A stretch of DNA of 60,000 bases, taken from assembly GCF_932526225.1 (NCBI RefSeq), contig NC_064040.1, positions 4,153,681 to 4,213,680 on the forward strand, written 5' to 3'. The stretch comes from Nematostella vectensis. Its lineage: Eukaryota; Cnidaria; Anthozoa; Actiniaria; Edwardsiidae. Shown piece after piece: positions 25,401 to 44,400 of this stretch. Below the pieces are notes generated by a model. The model was given only the letters and a program-made list of their open reading frames with translations. It made no database searches and was not told the DNA's origin. Positions within the stretch are counted from its first letter, which is position 1; the number at the start of each line of letters is the position of its first letter. Both the position numbers and the translations under genes were made by a program.

Positions 25401-25742
25401 CCAAGGAGCTGACAATCAAAAATGGTATGTTTTTCATTCAAATATTATTGGTTATTGTCACTTGTATCACAGCTACTTTACATGGGTATAGCCAGGGGCC
25501 ATCAGTTGAAACACTTTAAAAATGCTTTATGAAGAGACCTCTGTCCCTCTAAAAATCCCACCTTCGCCTCTTAGGAGTTAAACTTAACACATGGAAGTGC
25601 TTTATCCTAAAAAGGTACTGAAACATTTAACTTGTATGATTTATTGCTTATCTTTGCTTCTATAGAACAAGGAACAAGCCCAAAGGCAGAGAAGAGAAAA
25701 CGTGAGGGAAAGTCTTCTGAAAAGAAAAGAAAGAAGAAATAA
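1265..25742 (+). CDS. C1D: C1D nuclear nucleic-acid-binding protein (exosome cofactor), complete, 7 coding exons
   Basis: Coding exons are 1265-1405, 2215-2281, 3669-3724, 5074-5128, 24948-25016, 25365-25424 and 25666-25742. They total 525 nt, giving 174 residues plus TAA, and all phases match. The family (Sas10/Utp3/C1D; yeast Rrp47/Lrp1) binds Rrp6 and helps the nuclear exosome process rRNA and snoRNA; the vertebrate protein also binds DNA and DNA-PK. Recognition rests on the collinear signature: AKLNLVVAYSINSLFW, YLITQGMDPKEHPIKQEL, DRIKKYMVKVKEV and RIDKGAAKRFVKSALWQP, followed by a Lys-rich tail ending KKRKKK. The start at 1265 (AAGATGG context) is preferred over the in-frame ATG at 1229. 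It is somewhat longer than the vertebrate protein at both ends. Intron 4 is about 19.8 kb, almost all of it one tandem array. Confidence 0.95.
2099..2214 (+). repeat. 42-bp tandem repeat running into the C1D exon 2 acceptor
   Basis: There are two full 42-bp copies (2129-2170 and 2171-2212) and one shortened copy (2099-2128). Each ends in the pyrimidine-rich GTTTAYGTTTTT that forms the polypyrimidine tract of the real 3' splice site. Only the last copy is followed by AG and the exon; the others are followed by GT. Confidence 0.85.
2215..2281 (+). CDS. C1D: C1D coding exon 2
   Basis: Encodes MGPLQLAKLNLVVAYSINSL and FW, the core C1D motif (vertebrate equivalent [20 protein letters not shown]). 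Acceptor TTTTTAG, donor A/GTAAGT, phase 1. Confidence 0.93.
2311..3329. mobile_element. Non-autonomous DNA transposon / large MITE in C1D intron 2
   Basis: A 1019-bp element with long terminal inverted repeats. The left end CAAGAGAGCATAAGATAAGA is the reverse complement of the right end, and similarity continues for about 150 bp at each side (compare 2311-2410 with 3240-3329). It is flanked by a perfect 7-bp direct repeat TGTACAT (2304-2310 and 3330-3336), as expected of a target-site duplication. No transposase is recognisable inside. The superfamily is not resolved; a 7-bp duplication is uncommon. Confidence 0.9.
3669..3724 (+). CDS. C1D: C1D coding exon 3
   Basis: Encodes YLITQGMDPKEHPIKQEL, closely matching the conserved YLATQGVNPKEHPVKQEL segment of C1D. 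Acceptor CCTAG, donor CTG/GTAAGA, ends in phase 0. Confidence 0.95.
3700..3875 (+). repeat. 74-bp tandem repeat of the C1D exon 3 end plus its 5' splice site
   Basis: Three copies start at 3700, 3774 and 3847 (period 74 then 73; the third is partial). Each carries the last exon bases (ATCAAACAAGAACTG) followed by GTAAGA, GTAAGT or GTAAAA. The first copy is the true exon edge and the others lie in intron 3. Confidence 0.95.
3912..4893. mobile_element. DNA-transposon-derived insertion in C1D intron 3, 10-bp target duplication
   Basis: A 982-bp insert flanked by the perfect 10-bp direct repeat CTCAAGATCT (3902-3911 and 4894-4903). Its ends are short inverted repeats of about 16 bp (left AACCTGAGTATCAGGC; right GCCTGATACTCAGGCTA). 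A 9-11 bp duplication is typical of Mutator-like elements, but no transposase is visible, so that assignment is only inferred. The target is the third unit of the exon 3 junction repeat. Confidence 0.82.
5074..5128 (+). CDS. C1D: C1D coding exon 4
   Basis: Encodes DRIKKYMVKVKEVQHKQE after a T9-CCAG acceptor; donor G/GTAAGA, phase 1. It lies about 200 bp before the giant array. Confidence 0.93.
5333..24890. repeat. Giant 45-bp tandem array (about 434 copies) filling C1D intron 4
   Basis: A representative unit is 5832-5876: it begins GCGTCACACTCAGTGAAGTC and continues AGATGGTCTTGCTTC, TCTCTATGGA. Unit length is almost invariant at 45 bp. Two 2-bp deletions (near 10593 and 15404) are the only clear length changes I noticed. 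Variation is concentrated at a few unit positions, and a subfamily has GCTTTGCACCCAG or GCTTTGTACCCAG in place of GCGTCACACTCAG. Larger blocks are repeated: about 1440-1485, 900, 3960 and 4813 bp apart, and the first block recurs at 18785. Since 45 is divisible by 3 and the unit lacks stops in several frames, open frames of up to about 1900 codons arise on both strands. They are not evidence of protein. The edge units (5333-5380 and 24841-24890) are the most diverged, as is common at array borders. Confidence 0.98.
24948..25016 (+). CDS. C1D: C1D coding exon 5
   Basis: Encodes VSMRIDKGAAKRFVKSALWQ then PTS, matching the conserved LDRGAASRFVKNALWEP region. Acceptor CTACCAG, donor A/GTAAGT. The phase matches exon 4 across the 19.8-kb intron, which is why the intervening array is called intronic. 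Confidence 0.94.
25133..25272. mobile_element. 140-bp MITE-like element in C1D intron 5
   Basis: The ends CAGTGGCGTAGCCAGG and CCTGCCTACACTGC are imperfect inverted repeats. The element is flanked by a 7-bp direct repeat TGCACAA (25126-25132 and 25273-25279). It is too short to encode anything. Confidence 0.7.
25365..25424 (+). CDS. C1D: C1D coding exon 6
   Basis: Encodes the charged segment NEDKGKDDSKTSTKELTIKN between a CGTAG acceptor and a G/GTATGT donor. This is low-complexity tail sequence, supported mainly by phase and position. Confidence 0.85.
25666..25742 (+). CDS. C1D: C1D coding exon 7 (C-terminus)
   Basis: Encodes EQGTSPKAEKRKREGKSSEK followed by KRKKK and TAA at 25740-25742. 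The basic tail resembles a bipartite nuclear localisation signal. Confidence 0.9.
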
Positions 25743-28700
25743 TTGCCGTATAAATAGAAGTAGTTTTGTACATACTGTAGTCTTCCTAGAATCAATTTAA
25801 AAAGCTGGAGCAGATCCAGAACTTTTAAAGGGGTGGGTAATCAGGGTCTGGCGGGTGGTTATCCACCCAGCCCCCTTCCCCAGTACCCCCCTCCATCCCC
25901 TGACAGGTTATAACAGGTCAATGCAAGGGCAAACTTTAAAAAAGTCAAGCAGTTATTAGGCTTGATTTCTATCTGGATTCTGTGAGCCGTGGCAGGTTCC
26001 TGAAGTAGAGCCCAAGCAGTTGCATCCTATTCGGCTGCCCAATTAGAGTTACTCTGGTTTGCTCTTTGAAGCTTATCCACGGGGACTATTATCCACTCAT
26101 GTAATATGCAAACACATCCTTAGTATCTAGGGTCGAACAAACATGAAATAGGAATAAGTGTGTTGATATTGTCCCTCCCTCCCCCCCCAAAAAAAAAGAA
26201 ACAGAAGGGGAAGGGGGTTTTTTGAGTGATGATGTCCAGAGGGGATAAAACTGTTTGTTCTTTTATTTTCCTTGCTATATATGAGGTGTATGGGTCTAGT
26301 CTGGAATCATACAATAAACATTTTTTTTAATATCAAAAGAATTGAAGCAGATTTATAAGCAGATTTTCAGTAGCTTACACACATCCTCATCAGATTTATT
26401 TTTATACCATTTAGGTGTGCTAACAGGCTGTAGGATATTGAGAACAGAGGTTCATGGGGCAGATGGCTACAACTGATATTTTAAGTACTAGCACGGCACG
26501 AGGGGGAATTCAGTGATTAAATGTCTCCGCAACCGAGGGATGATTAGTTGAAGTCCCGACGCCACAGGCGGAAGGAATTTAACAAGTCATCCCGACGCGA
26601 AGGGATGAAATCATTAATGCATGAGGAAAATTTAGAACCATCTATTGTTTTCAAGGGAATTTCGCTAGTTATCGTCCCTCAGAAATACAAAAGAATCCGA
26701 GGTGATCATGGTACTACTTATAATAAAATTCGAATCACATGCAATGTAACCTGTAGCCTCGGCTTCCATTTTCCTACAGCAGTTGGTTTGCTAGCAAAAA
26801 AGTGAATGCCAATGATTCAACTTTGGTAACTAATTAATTCTAGTAAAGAAATATATAGCCACTTGTTCTGCTATCTTGCTGCTATCTTAGTACCCCCTCC
26901 TCGGTTAACTATGCACGAAGTATGAAAGTTACACCAATATTTGTCTTTATTCCCCTTTATTAAAATAAAATTTTGAAATCAAAATATTAAAACGCCGAAA
27001 TAAACGAAGCCAAAGTTAATAAGTATGAGTCTTATAACAATTCCGTTCTCTCTGAATTCCCCGCTTCGCCCGGTTTGTTGGGGAGTGATCCATGTAACAA
27101 GACTATTATGTCCGGCCCTAGGGATACAGTATAAAGAGAGCAACTCTTCCTAAAAAAATTGCACTGAAAAAAAAAAAGACTAGGCATTAAACAAAAACAT
27201 GCGCGCTGCTGTCAGGGAGGAGAATGGGTCCAGACAGACTGCTTTATATTGTGACGATCTTTTCCATTTCCTATAAACAATAAGTGTCCGGATTACCAAG
27301 GTTATATGAATTTGCATAAGCATTGGGGGGTCATGTGAACTTTGTCGTACAAACTTCCCGAAGGTCGGCGTCCCAGGCGCGAAAGTGAACGGATTTAAGT
27401 GCATCGTTTCTTCGTCTGAAAAACGTGCTTTATTCATATATACTCGGTCTATAACCTGGAGTAAGGACTGGCTTTGTTTGGACCGCTTTAAAGAAGATTA
27501 GACACTAAATCGTTAGTGCGTAAAATCGCTTATTTTGCTGGTGAGTTTATCATTTTAAACGGAGCATCAACCCTCATACAAATTCACCGATAGCACCCTG
27601 TTTATAATGGATCTATAAAGTATTTCGCTAATTGTTTAGTGGTTTAGCGTCTGAATTACAGGTCAGTAAGCTGTTGCTTAGCGGTACCAAACTATTCGAT
27701 GACGCTTGTCGATTTATAAAAGCATCTTGTGGATTCTTATGACTCTATTGGGCTGAGCCACCAGAACCATCAAAAGTGATATAAAAGGCTGTTTTAGTAT
27801 TTTGTCGATGGAGAACAATATATACTGTATTCGTAAAGAAATTATCACTTTGTGGATATCAGTAATTTATGGGATGTTACATAACCTAAAGCCGATGCAA
27901 AAACTTGCATTTCAATCCTTGCTAAATAGAGCATCGGTTTTAAAATTATATCCTTTTCAGGTTTCAGACGTTTTAAATAGGTCGCTTAAAGAAGTAATAT
28001 TACTTATTGAAAATCTGTTAGGTGCGAGCGATATTTTTAAACTGTGTGGTGTTAACAAACCATAAGATAATTTTTTATTTAGAGCCCTTTCGTATTTATG
28101 TAAAGTACGTGCGTGTTTTTTCTTTATGCGATTAAAACAACAAAATTAATCTAGCTTTTTTTTTTTTAGAACGCGGGGAAGGAGAAAGATACCTTATAAT
28201 ATACGTGACTTCACTTTTGCATTCATTATATTCTAAACAACATTAGACAAAGAAAGTCGGTAAAACTCCCGCTGAATATGTAAAACATGCAGATTATAGT
28301 TGTACATGGTACGAAGGGTACTGGTCACGGCATTAACACGGCAGACATCGGTCACGCAATCACAGCCCAGGGGCTTTTTCCTCTAGACAGTTTTGTTTCT
28401 ATGCGAGGCTGGTTGCGTGAGCAAGGTTCTCTATGAAACACGTTCTTTAAACGAGTTTTTCGAGACCCATTTGCATATAAGTGTATAAAGCTTTATCTAG
28501 AAAATCATGCATTCTTTATTTAAAGGAAAAGTGAGTTAAAAAACAAAAAGTTAATATTTCAACCCATTTAAATGGATCGTTTATTTTGTTTACCAGAATG
28601 GAGGATGATATTGGATTTAAGATTTTTTGTTTCTATTACCAGCTGATATTATGCATGGGGTATTTAAGACTCAGAAGAAAATGCACCTTAAAAGAGAGCC

Positions 28701-28765
28701 CCTGTTTATGAGCCTTGAGCTCTTAAAATTTTTTTTCCTATTCCAGATAGGTTCTTCCCTCCACC
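25743..28765. other. C1D 3' UTR and intergenic region
   Basis: A candidate polyadenylation signal AATAAA lies at 26313-26318, about 570 nt after the stop. The rest shows no recognisable gene. An 87-codon open frame at 27802-28065 has no motif I know. The end of the stretch must hold the promoter and 5' UTR of the SRCR gene, but no core element can be named. Confidence 0.55.
26313..26318 (+). promoter_or_regulatory. Candidate poly(A) signal of C1D
   Basis: AATAAA followed by a T-rich stretch, downstream of the C1D stop. It is the first canonical hexamer I noticed after the stop. Confidence 0.45.
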
Positions 28766-38952
<10,187 letters not shown>

Positions 38953-39205
38953 CAAGGACCAATCAGAACCCAGTGTAGAGCGGGCCAATCAGAACACAAA
39001 GTAGAGCGGACCAATCGAATCACAAACTAGAGAGGGCCAAAAGAACAAAGTTGACGCCGGAGTATTGACAGGCCAATTTCTTAAACTGTTAATGTAGAAT
39101 ACTGAGATTTTCTCTTATCGATTGCTCGATCTTGTATTATAACTTCTTGAATTTTGCAAGTGGTTTTTGACACAGACATGTACATTGCGATTACCCGACG
39201 TGCTG

Positions 39206-39377
39206 GGCTGGGGATAAAAGTACAAAATAAAAACAATAAAATATAATGGACAATGTAAAACGAGCGAGATCTTCAAGGGTTTATAAGCCAAAAGTTCTAT
39301 TCACCTTTGATGATCTCGCTCGCTTGACATTGTCCATTACATTTTGTTGTCTGTATTTTGTACTTTTAACCCCAGCC
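39206..39377. mobile_element. 172-bp foldback (MITE-like) carrying the SRCR gene poly(A) signals
   Basis: Two arms of about 74 bp (39206-39279 and 39304-39377) are inverted copies with roughly ten differences. The tips are GGCTGGGG and CCCCAGCC, and both arms share AATGGACAATGT and CGAGCGAGATC. The loop is about 25 bp. No convincing target duplication is seen. Confidence 0.85.
39226..39240 (+). promoter_or_regulatory. Two overlapping-range poly(A) signals of the SRCR/MAM gene
   Basis: AATAAA at 39226-39231 and 39235-39240, about 275-290 nt after the stop, lie in the left arm of the foldback. They are the first canonical hexamers after the TGA. Confidence 0.65.
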
Positions 39378-39534
39378 AAAAGGTCTAGGGAGTAGCATGG
39401 CCCCTCAAATACTTCTAGCAGTTACACCAATCGACTATAGTTAAGGTTAGCCGAAGACGTATGCAAAACAGTAGATAGAAGAGAACTGCATTTATAAACT
39501 TCTCCCTTTTGCTTACCAAGGTATCCCTTGGGGT

Positions 39535-40210
39535 GATAAGTAGGGGCCCTGATGGGACTGGGCCCTGGTAGAGCTGGGTCCTGATGGGCCTGGGCCCTGA
39601 TAGAGCTGGGTCGTGATGGGACTGGGCCCTGGTAGAGCTGGGTCCTGTTGGGACTGGGCCCTGATAGAGCTGGGTCCTGATGGGACTGGGCCCTGATAGA
39701 GCTGGGTCCTGATGGGACTGGGCCCTGATAGAGCTGGGTCCTGATGGGACTGGGCCCTGATAGAGCTGGGTCCTGATGGGCCTGGGCCCTGATAGAGCTG
39801 GGTCGTGATGGGACTGGGCCCTGGTAGAGCTGGGTCCTGTTGGGACTGGGCCCTGATAGAGCTGGGTCCTGATGGGACTGGGCCATGATAGAGCTGGGTC
39901 CTGATGGGACTGGGCCCTGGTAGAGCTGGGACCTGATGGGACTGGGCCCTGATAGAGCTGGGACCTGTTGGGACTGGGCCCTGATAGAGCTGGGTCCTGA
40001 TGGGACAGGACCCTGATAGAGCTGGGTCCTGATGGGACTGGGACTTGGGAGAGCTGGGTCCTGATGGGACTGGGCCATGATAGAGCTGGGTCCTGATGAG
40101 ACTGGGCCATGATAGAGCTGGGTCCTGATGGGACTGGGCCATGATAGAGCTGGGTCCTGATGGGACTGGGCCCTAATTGAGCTGGCCTTGATGGGACTAG
40201 GCCCTGATTG
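39535..40210. repeat. 32-bp minisatellite (about 21 copies), intergenic
   Basis: The unit is GGGCCCTGATAGAGCTGGGT then CCTGATGGGACT. Because 32 is not a multiple of 3, three units make 96 bp and all - strand frames stay open, producing three overlapping proline-rich pseudo-ORFs. Confidence 0.96.
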
Positions 40211-40273
40211 CGTATAGCGAGTGGAGGTCAGCTTACCCCACTTTTCACCTTATTTAATACACCTGTTTCAATA

Positions 40274-40490
40274 AACGTTATCAGTGCAAATGGCAAATGG
40301 CACTTCTAACACCAATAACTGCTTATGGGTATAATTATTTGTAAGAATAAAGATGATTAGTAATTTTATCGCAGAAACATGTTCCTAAAGTAAGTAAAAA
40401 TTTGACAAGTTCTATGGTAACTTTGATAGAAGAACTGACATTTGACAATTTCTATTTACCGTTTGCACTGACAACGTTAGAGATATAAGA
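40274..40490. repeat. Small imperfect inverted repeat, intergenic
   Basis: AACGTTATCAGTGCAAATGG near 40274 pairs with the reverse complement around 40461-40487. An inner pair (TTTGACAAGTTCT and AGAACTGACATTTG) suggests a foldback element. No target duplication was found. Confidence 0.5.
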
Positions 40491-41059
40491 GTCTTATACA
40501 ACACCTGTGTAATAATTTAGTCTTGAAGCGACTCGTCGTTTTAAAACCTGGAAGCATGTAAATTTGTTGCCCAGTTGGCATCAATGCAATCCATATGCAG
40601 ACACCGCTTTTATAATATTGTAATTTTTTGAAATAAAATTCATAGTGTAACTAAGCACAATAAAGACCCGTGATTCAACATTTCTTGGAATATTATCTAT
40701 TTTACGTCACCGAGTTGCTATTTATGTTTAATATTCGGTATAACGAATGTATGGTTAATATTCGGTATAACGAATGTATGGCACATATTTGAAATATGAG
40801 AATGAAAAGCATGTGGAATACATGGATGATAACGTTAAAAATTTTTTTAAGAGATGGGAGGGGGGAATAGTGTTATTATACTATTCTTGTTGGTAGGATT
40901 TGGCCTCCTCTTGTCTATAGTTAACTGATTAAAAAAGAGGCATCTGGTGTGAATCTTCACATTTAATCCCAAATTTCCCAATTTATATCCCTTTTCTTCA
41001 TATTCCTTATCATGCCGCATTTAGCTTGTATTCCACCAGTGACAGGATTGGTGGCTATT
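40491..41059. other. Intergenic stretch without a recognised gene
   Basis: It holds a 27-bp direct duplication near 40729-40782 that contains the palindromic TTCGGTATAACGAA. An ATTAAA on the - strand (TTTAAT at 40962-40967) is a candidate variant poly(A) signal for DHX57. Confidence 0.45.
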
Positions 41060-41400
41060 GGCTTATATTGTGACTTCATTGAGCGGCTATGAGCCATTCT
41101 CGTTCCCAGAGCTCCTCAGCTGCGTTGTGTCAGTATGACCGAGAAGCTATGGGAACGAGAAGAGGCTATGAGCGTGCTGACTTTTACGATGATCTTACTC
41201 CCTCGTGCTGACGTCTTTGAGTGGCTATTGGCTTTAATTGTGGCGTCATTGAGTGGCTATGAGCGTATTGACTGTCTCGATGATCTAACTCCCTCGTGGG
41301 TGACGTCATTGAGTGGCCATTGGCTTAAATTGTGACGTCATTGAGTGGCTATGAGCGTACTGACTGTCTCGATGATCTTGCTCCCTCGTGGGCATGTCAG
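41060..41400 (-). repeat. Tandem copies of the DHX57 coding end, stop and 3' UTR start
   Basis: The genuine end of the gene (41338-41400) is followed on the - strand by copies at about 41246-41300 and 41160-41212 and a remnant near 41080. Each contains, on the + strand, GGCTATGAGCGTACTGACTG, then a CGATGATCTNNCTCCCTCGTG block and TGACGTCATTGAGTGG. Period about 92 bp. Confidence 0.9.
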
Positions 41401-41481
41401 CAGGTCTAGCGAAGGCGTCTCGATCTTGTCGGCGAGGAGTCGGTCCAGTTCAACCCGCAGATCTCGCATGAGGGTGGCCAC
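41338..41481 (-). CDS. DHX57: DHX57 exon v (last coding exon)
   Basis: [47 protein letters not shown] and TGA. Acceptor CTCCAG, phase 0. The stop codon is at 41338-41340 (TCA on +). Confidence 0.93.
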   Translation of the reverse strand: MATLMRDLRVELDRLLADKIETPSLDLLTCPRGSKIIETVSTLIATQ

Positions 41482-44400
41482 CTGGAGACACGACACGAGA
41501 GCATTAGTGTTTGCACAGGCGGCCCAGGTTCATTATAAGTACAATCTAACTACTGTTTTGATGGGTATATGCAGTAGTTTTACAGTGTTTATATGGCTTC
41601 GTATAAGCGTCATCGATAAACTCGCTCTCTCTGGTAAGAGGGAGTCACTTCGTTCCAACTTCTAGGCTTCCAATTCGGGAAATTACAACATCACAGGTTC
41701 AGGTAAGACTTATAATTTTTTTACACTGTTTTCTGGAACTCTGAAGTGATTTTAAGCGATTTAGCGAGTTTATCGATTATAACGCTTACACAAACCCATA
41801 TATCGCTGAAAAACTACTGCATATCCCCTTCTAAACAGTAGATAGATTGTACTTATAATGAACTTGGGCCGCCTGTGGTGTTTGGACCGGAATCGGAAAC
41901 AAAACATACCGGAATAAGTGTTTGCAACAGAACCAGAAACATATCATGCCCCCAAGCCTTTGGCATATTCAAGCTTAGGCATCAAGCATTATGCCCAAGC
42001 TAAAAGTTGACATAACTATTTTGTTTTAGGTGCCTTCATTACAAATTGACAGTTTTCTACCCCAAAGTGCAATGTTCAATATCTCGCCATCCGCTTGGTG
42101 TGAGATGAACACACAAAAATCTTGTATTTACCTCACAGATCTAAGTCAATTAATAAACCCGACAAACAATGACAATTCTGATCTTCTGGCATAATTTCAA
42201 CTGTTTCCGTTTCCAAAACAAGCTAAAACCAGCCCTTGTGAGAGAACAAGGCACTGGGACAAGCTAAAACCAGCCCTTGTGAGAGAACAAGGAACTGGGA
42301 CAAGCTAAAACCAGCCTTTGTGAGAGAACAAGGCACTGGGACAAGCTAAAACAAGCCCTTGTTAGAGAACAAGGAACTGGGACAAGCTAAAACCAGCCCT
42401 TGTGAGAAGGAAGCCCAAGGCGACGCTTGAAGACGTGGTATCAAGAGACGTGTACCTGGTGAGTAGACGAGGTGAAGCGGATCCAGCCGTCATCGATAGA
42501 CACAACTAGCGCTCCCCTCTCGAGCTCGAGCTTCAGTGCGTCCCCACAGAACAACAACAGCGCGTAGACTGACACCATGCTTGTATCGCGAATATAAACC
42601 TGCCACACAGAACGAATCATCAGCAATAAGAAAAACAACAACAATCAATAGCAACCACACCAGCAGCGCTTAGACTGACACCATGCTTGTATCGCGAATA
42701 TATACCTGCCACCTTGAAAGAATCAACAGCAATAATTAAAACAACAACAACTATAAATAACAACAACCCAAACAATAAATAACACCCAAGCGTAGACTGA
42801 CACCCTGCTTGTATTATACTACAGCTGTCTCCCAGAACAAATCATCACCAATAACAGTAATAATAAGTCACACCAGCAGGATTAGACCCGGTTAAATAAT
42901 TTTAAAAAATGACAGGGATAGTAGAGATGGTTCTGACCTTGGAGGTTTTGACCTTCTCGTGGTAGACCAGATACGGACTCTCGTAAAAGTTCACTTGAAA
43001 GTTCACGGACTTGGGATGGATAAACACCTAAAGCATATATAATATAACGATATTATATACAATATTGGACAGAGTCAACAAATATGACACAGCTTGCAAA
43101 AGTGTTGGACAGAGTCCAATTGAAAAAAAAATATTTTCAGTAATAATCATAATTTTCATCACGTACTTGTCCCTCATTCTTAGTCCAAAACTTGTGCTCG
43201 GCCGCTTTGGACTCCAGGGGAACGGAACCTAATAGGTATAGAGGCACAAAGTCATATGTTGCACATTTCCAAGGAGTACCTTCTATACTACCTCGACACT
43301 ATCCTGCTTTCCAAGGGAAACTCTTTTTGACTATCCAAAGCTGGACACCAAAAAATGTTTTTCGAAAACCCCGAGATAAAGTAAATTATTGATCTGCAAA
43401 TTATCCTTCGAAACCCCTCCAGATTATTCACGTAACGGGTGTAAATTACAGTGATTTCAAACTGACGGTCATGGCGTATCATACCTGTGCTTGATGCCTT
43501 GTATTTCGTCCCTGGTTTGACTACTTGGACCACGTTTGGATAGAGAGCCCCACATAGCACTGCAAGCACCAGTTTCGGGTTATCAGCGTTCGCGTTGATC
43601 TGAGAAATGTTGACATCAATCAGTTCAATATTCTCGGTATAACGATATTTTCGATATAACAATATTGATTTCAAACGGGAAAATTATCTTAAACACTTAA
43701 AAGGGACTCATTTTGGCTCATTTTAGAAAAATTCAGATACTACACAAATTGGTTAGTCTTATTACTACTTTAATCTCTTGTAAAGACTAAAAGAAAAAGT
43801 AATCCTCAGGGAACAACATTTTTCTTATATTTTGAATGTTTGAGCCCGTAGTCATATTGCCAGCATTCTTACCGCTTCTCCAGTGCCCATGCGCACACCA
43901 TCTCCTGTCCTTGGTGCCAGTCTCTCTAACCGTCGTGACGTCAGCTTGTTGTCGATGAAGCCGATGTCTGAGAGGAGCTCCGCAAATAAGCACTTGAGAC
44001 TGGCTATCATCTGAATGATCAGAGATGATGATGATGAAAAAAGGTCGGGTTGAGATCATGAAAGACGACTGAAATGATTATGAAGACGTTCTGGTTATAA
44101 ACGAATCAAAGAACGGAATTTGGTGCAAAGAAATGTCGACTCCATTTAGACGCTACGATTTTTGCCTACAATCATCGCATGCGACACGCTCGCGTCAGCA
44201 TACAACACAAGTCGCAAAGTCAAAATCAGCTCTACGACTCCGCTTACCACAAGAGCTAACGACACGAAAAAGTTGTGGCATTTATTAAACATGTTTCAAA
44301 ATTCTACGACTTTGGGCCCATGTTTGGTAAAATGACGGAAGCATTGATGCGAGTTTTGGTTTGCAAACTATATAACGGAAATCCATACGAAGATATGGTT

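Noticed and set aside
27802-28065. 87-codon ORF in the intergenic region
   Set aside because: No recognisable motif, no splice support and AT-rich composition; it could be chance.
39415-40142. Three - strand proline/serine-rich ORFs
   Set aside because: They are the three frames of one 32-bp minisatellite with no splice or start context.
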